Origin: Planctomycetia bacterium
GTDB lineage: Bacteria > Planctomycetota > Brocadiia > Brocadiales > Brocadiaceae
Direction: 5' to 3'
Assembly (NCBI GenBank): GCA_015075005.1
Contig: JABTVC010000002.1
Span: forward strand, 726,259 to 790,258
Length of the DNA: 64,000 bases
Made by a program: the position numbers and the translations under genes. Positions 27,314 through 36,436 of the stretch are shown piece by piece. Within the stretch, counting starts at the first letter, position 1. Every line of letters begins with the position of its first letter. Under the pieces are notes generated by a model. The model saw only the letters and a list, made by a program, of their open reading frames with translations. It did not search any database and was not told where the DNA came from.

Positions 27314-27348
27314 CACATAATCCGAACGAGTCGGAAAAGAAAGTCCTT
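27314..27348. repeat. CCGAACGAGTCGG dispersed repeat, copy 1
   Basis: The 33-34-bp unit (CATAATCCGAACGAGTCGG, then AAAAGAAAGTCCTT) recurs in the same orientation at 44254-44287. Its core TCCGA-ACGAG-TCGGA can form a hairpin. Both copies lie next to a degenerate 'cacaaagccaccaagacaca' or 'cttcgtgtctctgtgtg' tract. The remaining 27244-27828 stretch shows only a weak hairpin (GACGGC..GCCGTC, 27475-27496) and no convincing gene. Confidence 0.6.
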
Positions 27349-27828
27349 CTGTTTCCTCACACAAAGCCACCAAGACACAAAGATTTATGGTATATCCCCA
27401 TTAATTATTCTTGATATTCCATCCTTCATCAAATTTTATTCCATGATATTCTTTGGTATGGATACCTGACGGTCGACGGCGGTGTTTTTTGCCGTCTGTT
27501 GGAGAGACCTGTTTGGGGTACGCCGTATCCGAACAGAGAGCCATCTTTACCTTGTGGAGAAACCCTGATAATAAACGCCAGAAATTTCAGGGTGGTAGTG
27601 TATACAATTAACACCTTGCCTAACTCATTGACTATATTGGCTTTATAAGACTTCTGGCCTTCGTTTGTAATAAACTCACGCTAGATCAGCGTATCGCCAA
27701 ACCAAAAACCCGGGGGCCAATTTCTATCGCTACATCTCTGACCGCATCTCCTGCTCCTCTGCGCGTGTTTCCCCTATTTATTGAACTGATACGTTTTACC
27801 GTGTAATGCTATAAGTCATTGCAGGATA

Positions 27829-27904
27829 TGGTGGGCGCTAGTGGATTCGAACCACTGATCCCTTGTGTGTGAAGCAAGTGCTCTAGCCACTGAGCCAAGC
27901 GCCC
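27829..27904 (-). tRNA. tRNA-Val (anticodon CAC)
   Basis: On the minus strand the acceptor stem GGGCGCT pairs with AGCGCCC, followed by A and an encoded CCA. The D arm is GCTCAGTGGCTAGAGC, the anticodon arm CTTGC-TTCACAC-ACAAG places CAC at positions 34-36, and the T arm has GGTTCGAATCC. The closing base pair of the anticodon stem is C-A. CAC reads the valine codon GUG. Total length 76 nt with CCA. Confidence 0.95.
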
Positions 27905-27994
27905 AAAATTATTGCATACGTTTTCTTCAGGTATTCTATTAAAATGACAAGTTAATTTCCATCCCAAAATGAATAAAAGATTCCAGCGTGAGCA

Positions 27995-28264
27995 CTATTT
28001 TTTTGAGTTATTTCTTTTATACATGGCACGCAACAGGAAAATTGCAACAACAAACGAAAGGGTGAATCCATTAGCCAGCGCAATGATAGGGTTTTTTAAA
28101 TGAATTCCATAAATCAACCACAAACTACATCCCACCAATAAAAGGGTCAGCATGATTGGCGAAACATCGCTTAATTCCTTTGTCTTTATGCCGCGTATTA
28201 TTTGTGGTATAAATCCTACCGTTGTACAAATTGCGGCAATAGTACCCACTATAGACCAAAGCAT
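27995..28264 (-). CDS. SemiSWEET / PQ-loop transporter
   Basis: The 89-residue protein has three membrane helices in a single triple-helix bundle and the PQ motif in TTVGFIPQIIRGIKTKELSD. SemiSWEET proteins dimerise to form sugar uniporters; PQ-loop relatives can move other small molecules. Length and helix order match the family (about 85-95). It lies alone between the tRNA-Val gene and divergent DUF456. The substrate is unknown. Confidence 0.85.
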   Translation of the reverse strand: MLWSIVGTIAAICTTVGFIPQIIRGIKTKELSDVSPIMLTLLLVGCSLWLIYGIHLKNPIIALANGFTLSFVVAIFLLRAMYKRNNSKK

Positions 28265-28491
28265 AATTTTGTCCTCAGCATTTTTTACTCAGACGTATCC
28301 AATTTTGTTGGATATAAAGCACTCTCATGATATGATGAAAACCAGACAACACGAAACATCCTTATTTCCCCACGCAGAGGGAATAAGGGGGATAATAATT
28401 CTCTCCAGATAAATCCGGAAATGATTCTTATATTACCAGATTTTAAAAATATTTCACTTCTAATTTAAGCACACGAAAGGATAGATAGTAG

Positions 28492-28986
28492 ATGGGAATT
28501 TGGGAAATTGTTATATTTACGACTTCACTCATTATCATGTTTGTGGGAATGGCTGGCATTGTGGTACCCGTAATACCCAGCACACCCCTGATTTGGTTTG
28601 GGGTATTTTTCTATGCGATATGTACACATTTTGAAAAAATCACATGGATGGTATTGCTCATTTTTGCGATGCTAACTATTTTTTCTATCATACTTGAAAA
28701 CCTTGGAAATATATATGGTGCGAAAAGATTTGGCGCCACACGGTGGGGAATTATTGGTTCGATAGCTGGCACAGGCGTTGGATTTTACATGGGTGGCCCT
28801 ATCGGTTTACTCTTAGGGCCAATTGTTGGTACGATTATTTTTGAGATTATCGGGGGAAAAGATTACACGGGGGCTTTAAAGTCAGGCTTGGGTAATTTTG
28901 TTGGCTTTATTGGCGGAACAGTAATAAAAATAGCCATAGGCCTCACAATGATTTCTCTATTTATCTGGAAGGTATTTGTCGGTTAA
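28492..28986 (+). CDS. DUF456 family membrane protein
   Basis: The 164-residue protein is a multi-helix membrane protein with VVPVIPSTPLIWFGVFFYAI and a glycine-rich block IGSIAGTGVGFYMGGPIGLLL followed by LGPIVGTIIFE, both characteristic of DUF456. The function of the family is unknown. The ATG follows AAAGGAT by about 9 nt. The next gene, mnmE, begins 43 bp downstream and may share its transcript. Confidence 0.82.
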   Translation: MGIWEIVIFTTSLIIMFVGMAGIVVPVIPSTPLIWFGVFFYAICTHFEKITWMVLLIFAMLTIFSIILENLGNIYGAKRFGATRWGIIGSIAGTGVGFYMGGPIGLLLGPIVGTIIFEIIGGKDYTGALKSGLGNFVGFIGGTVIKIAIGLTMISLFIWKVFVG

Positions 28987-29029
28987 AATTTTAAATCAGG
29001 ATATATTAAACGAATAGTATCGTGTAGAA

Positions 29030-30550
29030 ATGAAAAAAGAACAAAAGCCCGGTAACGATAAAGAGCAGAAAACTATAGTTTCTGTCGTGACTCCTTTTGG
29101 TGAAGGCGGTATTGGTAAGATTGTTGTGTCTGGCCACGACGCATTGAGTATCGTCAATAAGGTATTTCAAGGGAAGGGAATTGCCGATCTTCGGGAAGCA
29201 GCAAGCCATAAGCTCTATTATGGATATATCCACCTCGGCGGACAGAGGATTGATGAAGTTATTGTGCATATCATGAGGCAGAGAGACAGTTTTACCGGAA
29301 AAGATGAGGTAGAGATAAATTGCCACGGCGGCATTCGTGTTCTGATGGCTATTTACGAATGCCTGAAGTCCACGGGTGCAGAGGGCTCCCCATGGGCTTT
29401 ATTGCTATCACAGTCCCTTGAAAACAACAAAATAGATCTTATCCAAAAAGAAGCCCTCCAGGAGATTGTCCAGGCACGGACAAAATTAGGGGTAAAGGTC
29501 TTGCTTGATCAACATGCAGGTGCTTTATCAGCAGCGCTCAGAAAAGGACTGAACATCATCGAAGGGATCAGGCAGTCTTTGCATAAGAATGACGCTTATC
29601 ATACTACTGCAGTGCATCCCCATCCATCAGGGGGAGGGAAAGCCATGAATTTATCGTACCAGCCCCTGTCAGGGAAAAGGGAATTAGACAATCAGCCGCT
29701 CAATACAATCCACTCCTCTCGCGAGGAGATGTCCGGGGGAGTCGCCTGGCCAGATGAATACGATACATCAGTTTCTGTCCTGACAGACCATATCAATAAC
29801 TTACTGAAAACAGCTTCTTTTGGTATGGCATTGACCACGCCGCAGGTGTTGGTAATTTTGGGTAAACCGAATGTGGGCAAATCGACCATCATTAATACTA
29901 TCCTTGGCGAAGAGCGCATGCTTGTGCATCACGAACCTGGAACGACACGAGATTATGTAAGTGAGTTTATAGCCGTTGATGGCATCCCCTTTGAGCTCGT
30001 CGACACGGCAGGGATGCGGGATACGGGCGATATGCTGGAGGCCATGAGTGTTGAGATAACGCAGGAACAACTTCGGCGCGCCGATAAGGTTATTGCAGTA
30101 TTCGATAACTCCAGGCCTCTTGATCGGGAAGACGAGGCGATCCTGGATGCCTTACATTCCTGGTTAACTTCGAAAACCTCCGGAGACTTACCACGAAAAG
30201 CAAACACATCTTCTGTAATACCTATCGTTAACAAATGTGATCTGCCTGCACAATTGGACAGATTAAGAATTGAATCAGCCCTTCAGCAGCCTTTGTGCTG
30301 TTTATCGGCCTTGAATAAGGAAGGGTTCGATGATTTAAACAGGATGCTTGTACAGGAATTTGATGCTGGATACAAACCCACGAGACCGCTGGTGTTTAAC
30401 GAAAGGCAGTATCGTTTACTGGCAGAGGCTGCTATTTTACTGAAGCAGGCACAAGGGTACCTGATCACAAAAAATGAGACGAGTAAAACGCTTTGCGTGA
30501 TTGACAAATTGCAGGATATTTTTACTGCATGCTTAAAAGGGGCTACCTAG
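29030..30550 (+). CDS. mnmE: tRNA modification GTPase MnmE, atypical C-terminus
   Basis: The N-terminal tetrahydrofolate-binding domain is recognisable (IVSVVTPFGEGGIGKIVVSG). The G domain has GKPNVGKS, TTRDYV, DTAGMRD and NKCDL. At 506 residues it is longer than usual (about 450-460) because of an insert near residues 185-240. MnmE with MnmG modifies the wobble uridine of several tRNAs. The canonical C-terminal FCIGK, whose cysteine is catalytic, reads TACLKGAT here: the Cys is kept but the Gly-Lys end is not. This could be a diverged family member or a C-terminus changed by a small frameshift. Confidence 0.82.
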   Translation: MKKEQKPGNDKEQKTIVSVVTPFGEGGIGKIVVSGHDALSIVNKVFQGKGIADLREAASHKLYYGYIHLGGQRIDEVIVHIMRQRDSFTGKDEVEINCHGGIRVLMAIYECLKSTGAEGSPWALLLSQSLENNKIDLIQKEALQEIVQARTKLGVKVLLDQHAGALSAALRKGLNIIEGIRQSLHKNDAYHTTAVHPHPSGGGKAMNLSYQPLSGKRELDNQPLNTIHSSREEMSGGVAWPDEYDTSVSVLTDHINNLLKTASFGMALTTPQVLVILGKPNVGKSTIINTILGEERMLVHHEPGTTRDYVSEFIAVDGIPFELVDTAGMRDTGDMLEAMSVEITQEQLRRADKVIAVFDNSRPLDREDEAILDALHSWLTSKTSGDLPRKANTSSVIPIVNKCDLPAQLDRLRIESALQQPLCCLSALNKEGFDDLNRMLVQEFDAGYKPTRPLVFNERQYRLLAEAAILLKQAQGYLITKNETSKTLCVIDKLQDIFTACLKGAT

Positions 30551-30573
30551 CGCGGCTACGCCGCAACCAAAGT

Positions 30574-30589
30574 GCAGACTGAAGTCTGC
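30574..30589. terminator. Short hairpin between convergent mnmE and glyQ
   Basis: GCAGACT-GA-AGTCTGC forms a 7-bp stem in the 58-bp space between the two stop codons; GCGGC-TAC-GCCGC lies just before it. There is no clean T run, so it may be a weak bidirectional terminator or a dispersed repeat. Confidence 0.4.
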
Positions 30590-30608
30590 GGCTATAAGTT
30601 AAAATTCT

Positions 30609-31502
30609 TTAACAGGGAATCGTTGCGCCTGATTTTCCCTTTAATAATGGCCAATGTAACGCCTCCCGTACCTGGATATAGTTTTCTGCACACCGCCGGG
30701 CAAGGCTTCTTATCCTGCCAATATAACCGGTGCGTTGCGTGACACCGATAGCGCCACGGGCATCCAGCATATTAAAGGTATGTGAACACTTTAAGACATA
30801 ATCATAGGCAGGCAGTACCAGGTCTTCTTTTAAGAGTCGCTGGCATTCCTTTTCATAGGCATCAAAAAATTGGAAAAGCATGGCCGTGTCTGCTACTTTG
30901 AAATTATATGTGGAGAATTGAACCTCGTCCTGTTTATGAATATCTCCGTATGTATAGCCTTTTACCCATTCAAGGTCGAAAACGGATTCCTTTCCCTGGA
31001 TGAACATGGCGATGCGTTCAAGTCCATAAGTAAGTTCCAGGGTAATGGGTTCGAGTTCATACCCGCCTACTTGCTGGAAATAGGTAAACTGCGTTACCTC
31101 CATTCCATCCAGCCACACCTCCCAGCCAAGGCCAGTAGCTCCAAGGGTAGGCGATTCCCAGTCGTCTTCGACAAATCGTACATCGTGTTTCACGAGGTCG
31201 ATACCCAAAAATCTTAAACTATTCAGATAAATATCCTGTGCGTCATCGGGTGCGGGTTTTATAATTACCTGGAATTGGTAGTAATGTTGGAGTCTGTTGG
31301 GATTTTCACCGTATCTGCCGTCAGTTGGCCTTCGGGAAGGCTCCACATAGGCACACCTCCATGGTTCGGGACCTAATGCCCGGAGAAATGTTGCGGGATT
31401 AAAGGTTCCCGCCCCTTTTTCGATATCGTAGGGCTGCCATAACACGCAACCGTAATTGGCCCAATAATTTTGTAGTTTTAGGATAATTTCCTGAAAAGTC
31501 AT
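30609..31502 (-). CDS. glyQ: Glycyl-tRNA synthetase, alpha subunit
   Basis: The start at 31502 ([20 protein letters not shown]) gives 297 residues, the usual size (about 290-300). Signature stretches are [39 protein letters not shown] and [18 protein letters not shown]. It is the catalytic alpha subunit of the bacterial alpha2beta2 enzyme that charges tRNA-Gly. The beta subunit gene glyS, commonly just downstream, is not here; mnmE lies convergent instead. A longer frame to 31556 lacks similarity. Confidence 0.95.
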   Translation of the reverse strand: MTFQEIILKLQNYWANYGCVLWQPYDIEKGAGTFNPATFLRALGPEPWRCAYVEPSRRPTDGRYGENPNRLQHYYQFQVIIKPAPDDAQDIYLNSLRFLGIDLVKHDVRFVEDDWESPTLGATGLGWEVWLDGMEVTQFTYFQQVGGYELEPITLELTYGLERIAMFIQGKESVFDLEWVKGYTYGDIHKQDEVQFSTYNFKVADTAMLFQFFDAYEKECQRLLKEDLVLPAYDYVLKCSHTFNMLDARGAIGVTQRTGYIGRIRSLARRCAENYIQVREALHWPLLKGKSGATIPC

Positions 31503-31753
31503 GATAAACCCGGCAAAAAGTCTTATAATAAAGTTTAACAAAAATTGCAGCGACAATCCCTTATGGCAGGCATTTTGGCTGGGAATTTGTTGCGGGTTCA
31601 GTCGGACGATATACCGTCAGCGCTACAGGCCCTAACCCATTTTGACCAAGTATCAGTATGCCAAAATTGCGACAGGAGTCTATCACGACATAACTGCCGT
31701 GTCAAGCTGAATCACACATCATTTTAAGCTGAAATCCTTTAACGCCATGTCAG

Positions 31754-31786
31754 GCACGGACAAACAAGGTTTGTCCATGCCACCCT
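31754..31786. repeat. Dispersed palindromic repeat, copy 2
   Basis: Same unit as at 2015-2046 with core GGACAAACAAGGTTTGTCC and tail ATGCCACCCT. It lies in the 429-bp space between glyQ and htpG (31503-31931). The rest of that space shows no gene and ends with the htpG promoter. Confidence 0.7.
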
Positions 31787-31832
31787 AATGCCCGCACAAA
31801 CAAAATGGAACTTCCTATACCTTAAACTTATA

Positions 31833-31861
31833 TTGACAATATATTGCAGATTTGTTATTTT
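31833..31861 (+). promoter_or_regulatory. Sigma-70-type promoter of htpG
   Basis: A perfect -35 TTGACA and a -10 TATTTT are 17 bp apart, 70 bp upstream of the htpG start. No CIRCE-like inverted repeat (TTAGCACTC..GAGTGCTAA) is seen, so HrcA control is not indicated. Confidence 0.6.
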
Positions 31862-31931
31862 TAAACTTTATTTTGTCTGTGAGGCCAAGAATATAAGCAG
31901 AACATGGTTTTATTTAATTCAGGAGTAAGGT

Positions 31932-33092
31932 ATGACCGAACAAATGAAACACGAAGAGGGTTTTGAGTTTCAGGCGGAGATAAAGAAGTTATTGAACATC
32001 CTCTCCCACTCCCTTTACACGCACAAGGAGGTTTTCCTCAGGGAGCTTATTTCAAACGCATCCGACGCCTTGACCAAGATGAAATTTTACTCCCTTACCA
32101 ATGCGGATTACGAAGGGAAAGACATCCCCCTTGAGATTAATATAGATGGCGACAATGAGAAGAAAACCCTGACGATCAGTGACACCGGCATTGGTATGAC
32201 GAAGGATGAAATCATCCAGAATGTTGGAACGATTGCAAAATCCGGGTCACTCGAGTTTATTACGAACTTATCGGAACAGGCGAAGAATGACTCCAATATT
32301 ATCGGCCAGTTTGGTGTAGGTTTCTATGCTGTATTTATGGTGGCTGACGAAGTCAGGATCAGAACGAAATCCCACAAAAAGGGTGAACCTGCTTATGAAT
32401 GGCATTCGGATGGGACGGGGAAATATTTTTTAAATCCGATTGAAAAAGCAAATCGGGGAACAGAAATCATCGTCCACCTGAAGGACGAGGAAAAGGAATA
32501 TACCGAAAAGTCAAGAATCCAATCCATTATCAAGAAGTATTCAAATTTTGTAAGCTTTCCCATTATGGTTTGCGGTGAAAGGGCAAACCAGATTACCGCT
32601 ATCTGGAAAGAACCAAAAAAGGATATAAAAGAAGAGCAATATACGGAGTTTTACAAATTTATTTCAAACACAGAAGATACCCCACTTTTTCACCTGCATA
32701 CCTCTGCTGAGGCCCCAATCCAGTTTTCCAGCATCTTGTATTGCCCCTCAACAAATTATGAAACCTATGGCTTCAAAAAATTGGAACACGGAGTTCATCT
32801 GTACTCCAATAAAATCCTGATTCAATCTGACTGCAAGCTGCTTTTGCCTGAATATTTGCGGTTTATTCATGGGGTGGTAGATTCATCAGACATCCCTTTA
32901 AATATTTCACGAGAAACATTTCAGGATAACAGAATAATCCATAAGATGAAGAGCATCCTTGTCAAGCAGGTATTAACGCTCCTGCAGGACATGGCCAGGA
33001 ATGAGAAGGAAAAATATGAAACTTTCTGGAGACAATTCGGAAGGATTCTGAAAGAGGGGTGCACTTCGATTTTGAAAACAAGGATACCTTAG
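31932..33092 (+). CDS. htpG: Chaperone HtpG (Hsp90), N-terminal and middle part (frameshifted gene)
   Basis: The N-terminal GHKL ATPase domain is intact: ELISNASDALTKMKF, DTGIGMTKDE and GQFGVGFYAVFMVAD. The middle domain continues to WRQFGRILKEG, where the frame breaks. Adding one G to GAGGGGTGC restores the expected ...KEGVHFDFENKD and joins the downstream segment at 33059-33841. The restored protein is about 636 residues, normal for HtpG. It is an ATP-dependent cytosolic chaperone. The ATG at 31932 follows CAGGAG by about 7 nt. Confidence 0.92.
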   Translation: MTEQMKHEEGFEFQAEIKKLLNILSHSLYTHKEVFLRELISNASDALTKMKFYSLTNADYEGKDIPLEINIDGDNEKKTLTISDTGIGMTKDEIIQNVGTIAKSGSLEFITNLSEQAKNDSNIIGQFGVGFYAVFMVADEVRIRTKSHKKGEPAYEWHSDGTGKYFLNPIEKANRGTEIIVHLKDEEKEYTEKSRIQSIIKKYSNFVSFPIMVCGERANQITAIWKEPKKDIKEEQYTEFYKFISNTEDTPLFHLHTSAEAPIQFSSILYCPSTNYETYGFKKLEHGVHLYSNKILIQSDCKLLLPEYLRFIHGVVDSSDIPLNISRETFQDNRIIHKMKSILVKQVLTLLQDMARNEKEKYETFWRQFGRILKEGCTSILKTRIP

Positions 33093-33841
33093 CGCAGTTG
33101 ATGAGGTTTAATTCCTCCGCGTGCAAGAGTCCCGACGAGCTTCTTTCTCTCAAAGAATACACAGACAGGATGCAACCAGACCAGAAAGAGGTTTATTATA
33201 TAACGGCGGTAAACCGTGAAACGATGGAAAAGAGCCCTTATCTGGAAATATTCAGGAAAAAAGAGATAGAGGTGCTGTATTTAACAGACCCGAATGACGA
33301 ATTCCTCCTTTCCGGACTTCATGAATTTGAGAAGAAGCCCATCCGTTCTGCTGACCAGGCAAACCTTGACCTGTTGAAGGATGCCGATAAGAAGATCGTG
33401 GACATTACGGAAGAGCCTCAGAATTATGAGGAGACATTCAAGCATCTCCTGAAGACGATCAAGGTTACCCTGGCGGACAAGGTCATTGACGTGAAAGAAT
33501 CGAACCGCCTGGTCGATAGCCCGTGTTGTCTTGTAAACCCGGACGGCGTACCCAGTGTGCACGTCCAGAAACTGATACAGATGGTAGATGCTAATTACAA
33601 GATATCCAAAAAGATCATGGAGATTAACAGGAAGCACCCGATGGTCAAGAACCTGACCAGAATGAATGAAAATCCAAGCCATCAACCGTTAATTGAAAAG
33701 ATCATAAACCAGCTCTTCGAAAATGCATTAATGCAGGACGGAGTCGTCTACGACCCAACGTCTATGGTGCCCCGACTAAATGAGCTTTTGGAAGAATTAA
33801 CAAAGGCGACGCTTGGTGAAGGGAAGAGGAGTATTATTTAG
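33059..33841 (+). CDS. htpG: Chaperone HtpG, C-terminal part (frameshifted gene)
   Basis: This frame holds the rest of HtpG: HFDFENKDTLAQLMRFNSS, MQPDQKEVYYITAVNRET and the dimerisation domain ending TKATLGEGKRSII. Key residues are intact, which argues that the single missing base is a sequence error rather than decay. It should be read together with the segment ending at 33092, with true coding beginning at the frameshift near 33056. Confidence 0.9.
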   Translation: MHFDFENKDTLAQLMRFNSSACKSPDELLSLKEYTDRMQPDQKEVYYITAVNRETMEKSPYLEIFRKKEIEVLYLTDPNDEFLLSGLHEFEKKPIRSADQANLDLLKDADKKIVDITEEPQNYEETFKHLLKTIKVTLADKVIDVKESNRLVDSPCCLVNPDGVPSVHVQKLIQMVDANYKISKKIMEINRKHPMVKNLTRMNENPSHQPLIEKIINQLFENALMQDGVVYDPTSMVPRLNELLEELTKATLGEGKRSII

Positions 33842-33934
33842 TGTCCAGAAAATGTCGTCCTCTTCAATCATGTACAAACCGGTGGTTAGGATTCCAGTAA
33901 AAAAACCAAACATACCTTATCAAGGAGACATCTC

Positions 33935-35638
33935 ATGCCTGAACATTTTGATTGTATTGTTTTGGGAGCTGGTATTGCGGGTGTTACAGCCGCCAGAGAA
34001 TTGAAAAATAAAGGGAAAAAGGTTTTAATACTGGAGGCCACCAAACATGTTGGCGGGAGAATGCGCTCAAATGAGGATTTTGTTCTTACCAATGATGGCC
34101 GCGAGGTAAGAAAGGGATTCCCTATTGAAGAAGGGGCACATTTTATACATGTTAAACAAGGTAGCCCCTACGGAAAATATGGAAACGAGATAAAGCGACA
34201 CGGCTTCGAACGCATCGGGTTTAATAAAGGGAACAAGGTAAGAATTGCCTATCCGGGGGACCCAGACCAGGAAAATTGGGGATTTCCGCCTCCCGCCATG
34301 TATGCACATCTTTATGATTCTGACTTGGGCAAATTAGGCGATATATACAATTTCAACCCTAAGAGTAAAAATAGCTTGTTCGACAAGATAAAGAAGTTTG
34401 ATCTCAATAAAAAAGACCAAACGGTAGGAGAACTTGTGAAAGCTTTAGCGTATAAGGGAAAAGCGACCCCCATGTCCTATTACGCCATCTCTGCGCATAC
34501 CCCTGGCATTTTAGCACCGGGGGCGGAAAAATTTAAGCTTAGCCCGCCTGATCATGCTGGTGATACATGGTGTGAGCCGGTGAATGACAACATCAGTGTG
34601 GCAGGGTTAAAAGTAGATAAAGTCCCGGAACAAATATTTGATGAAAAATCGGAGTATCGATTGTGCAGGAAAGAGGGGCACGATACGGTAATTTGCCGTT
34701 TTGACGCATTACCTAACGCTATTGTAAAAGAATTTCTGGAAAAGGCAGCGGATATAATACCGGGCAAAATACTTTACGAACATGAAGTTATTAAGGTGGA
34801 GCAACTGGACAATGGCGTAAGGGTAACAACAGGAAACGGAAAAGATTTTACAGCTGATTCTTTAATTTGTACATTCTCAGTTGGAATACTTATGCATAAA
34901 GGTCCTCAAATTTTTGGGCAATTCTTTCCTGAAGAGAAACGGAATGTCTTTAAAATCATAAAACCAGGACCAATTGCAAAAGTAAGCATACAATTCAAGG
35001 ATTGTGTTTGGGACTACAACCAGAAGGTAAATAATCCAGATAATGGAATGGCCATCCTGGTTAATCCAACAGGGCCAGACCAAAAAATTTTGGGGCTCGC
35101 AGATAAGGGATTACCGCGAACGTTCTTTACCTCCTTTCCCAATCTTGAAAACGGTCCTTATGTAATCACTGCCTTACTCATGGGAGTTGATTACCTGATC
35201 ATGAAGGATGCTGATGATAAAAAGGCGGCAGAAATAATGTTTCGGAGTATAGAAAAAATATACAATAGCAATCCGGAGGGAAACCCCTGGGACTGGAAAA
35301 AAATGTTGGTATGGAAAAGCAAAAGTGAACCAAATGTACAGCGTACAGATTGGGGAAAAGATCCGTGGACGCGGTGTGGTAATTCTTATATAAGTTATGG
35401 AAAGAGTATCTCGGAAATTAAACTAGTGCGTGAAACCTTAAAAAACCCGCTTACAACGATTCCTGTTTTCTGGGCGGGCGAAGCTACTGCCCCTGCATAC
35501 AACAACCAATACCAACCTTTATCGGTTCATGGAGCGTATATCAGTGGTATAGAGGCAGCAAAAGATGTAAGCAGGTTTTTAAAGAACAGATACGACATGG
35601 CTTCCTTCGAGCAATATTACACGAGTAAATATAAATGA
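33935..35638 (+). CDS. Flavin-containing amine oxidase family protein
   Basis: The 567-residue protein has the FAD-binding dinucleotide motif VLGAGIAGVTAARELKNKGK and LILEATKHVGGRMRS, plus a C-terminal FAD segment FWAGEATAPAYNNQY and SVHGAYISGIEAAKDVSRFL. These define the monoamine/polyamine oxidase superfamily. There is no signal peptide, so it is probably cytoplasmic. The long middle part is not close to MAO or phytoene desaturase, so the substrate cannot be named. AAGGAG lies 9 nt before the start. It is followed by an AT-rich hairpin and an IS remnant. Confidence 0.8.
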   Translation: MPEHFDCIVLGAGIAGVTAARELKNKGKKVLILEATKHVGGRMRSNEDFVLTNDGREVRKGFPIEEGAHFIHVKQGSPYGKYGNEIKRHGFERIGFNKGNKVRIAYPGDPDQENWGFPPPAMYAHLYDSDLGKLGDIYNFNPKSKNSLFDKIKKFDLNKKDQTVGELVKALAYKGKATPMSYYAISAHTPGILAPGAEKFKLSPPDHAGDTWCEPVNDNISVAGLKVDKVPEQIFDEKSEYRLCRKEGHDTVICRFDALPNAIVKEFLEKAADIIPGKILYEHEVIKVEQLDNGVRVTTGNGKDFTADSLICTFSVGILMHKGPQIFGQFFPEEKRNVFKIIKPGPIAKVSIQFKDCVWDYNQKVNNPDNGMAILVNPTGPDQKILGLADKGLPRTFFTSFPNLENGPYVITALLMGVDYLIMKDADDKKAAEIMFRSIEKIYNSNPEGNPWDWKKMLVWKSKSEPNVQRTDWGKDPWTRCGNSYISYGKSISEIKLVRETLKNPLTTIPVFWAGEATAPAYNNQYQPLSVHGAYISGIEAAKDVSRFLKNRYDMASFEQYYTSKYK

Positions 35639-35665
35639 ATTTATGACAAAAACCAACTTATCTGA

Positions 35666-35695
35666 TTAAATATTGCTAAACATAGCAATATTTAA
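35666..35695. terminator. Perfect AT-rich inverted repeat after the amine oxidase gene
   Basis: TTAAATATTGCTA-AACA-TAGCAATATTTAA forms a perfect 13-bp stem with a 4-nt loop, starting 28 bp after the stop codon. It may terminate transcription, or mark the left boundary of the transposase remnant that begins directly after it. Confidence 0.5.
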
Positions 35696-35699
35696 TACC

Positions 35700-36424
35700 T
35701 GGGAGAAAACTTCTGTTTAAAGGGAGTCGTGAGCCACAACTCCGGAAGTATGCGGTAGAAGCTATGAGCAACAAACTTGCAGAGGGCAACGGTATTCCGA
35801 TACCGCGCAGTTTGCGGAAAGAAGCAGGACGTACGGCAGTGTTTTCAGGTATCCCCGGACACATGGTTCAGGGTGGCAACGACTACACCACATTTATCGC
35901 TGGATTAATGGTTGTATAAGTCCTCTATTTCCTGATCACGTATGAATGTCGAGATGAGCTTCCGCCGTTGTTTGAGCCGCATACGGAGTGGCTGTACAAA
36001 GGCAAGTCAAACAAAAGGGTGGAGTTGGGCCATAATATTCTGGTGACAAGCGATCGGTGGGGTTTTATCGTAGACCATGTGGTAGTGGAAAAACAGGCGG
36101 ATGTGTCGCTGTCGATTCCATTGACAGATAGGTTGTTAAGCCGCTACAGATGGAGCATCGCGGCCTGGATAGTTGTCCGGACAAAGGGTTGGATGCCTTT
36201 AAAAGATATTGTGCTTTGGGCGTGTTCGCTGCGAATTTGCACAAGCTGGGGAACGTGCTTCAGGAGAAGGCACGGAAGCAGTGCGAAAAGTCGCGAAAAG
36301 CTGCCTAAGCAAACAGAAAACACGAAGAAAAACAGTCTGCGGGGCGGAAGGTGCGCCCAGACAAGGTTAAAATAAAGAAGAAATCAAGAGAGACAGCTAA
36401 AAGAACCGTATTTTAGCAAAAATC
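35700..36424 (+). mobile_element. Degraded ISNCY-type transposase
   Basis: Pieces of one transposase are readable in order but in different frames: NGIPIPRSLRKEAGRTAVFS and GIPGHMVQGGN, then FEPHTEWLYKGKSNKRVELG and TDRLLSRY (35968 onward), then MEHRGLDSCPDKGLDAFKRY and KLGNVLQEKARKQCEKSRKA. At least one frameshift and internal losses are present, so it is inactive. Its last 270 bp match 598-930 in inverse orientation, up to the shared end TTTTAGCAAAAA. It abuts the 3' end of the SBBP gene. Confidence 0.75.
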
Positions 36425-36436
36425 CAATCTCAATTT

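Noticed and set aside
27429..27614. A 61-codon minus-strand frame in the gap before tRNA-Val
   Set aside because: Sequence resembles translated intergenic repeats; no motif, no start context.
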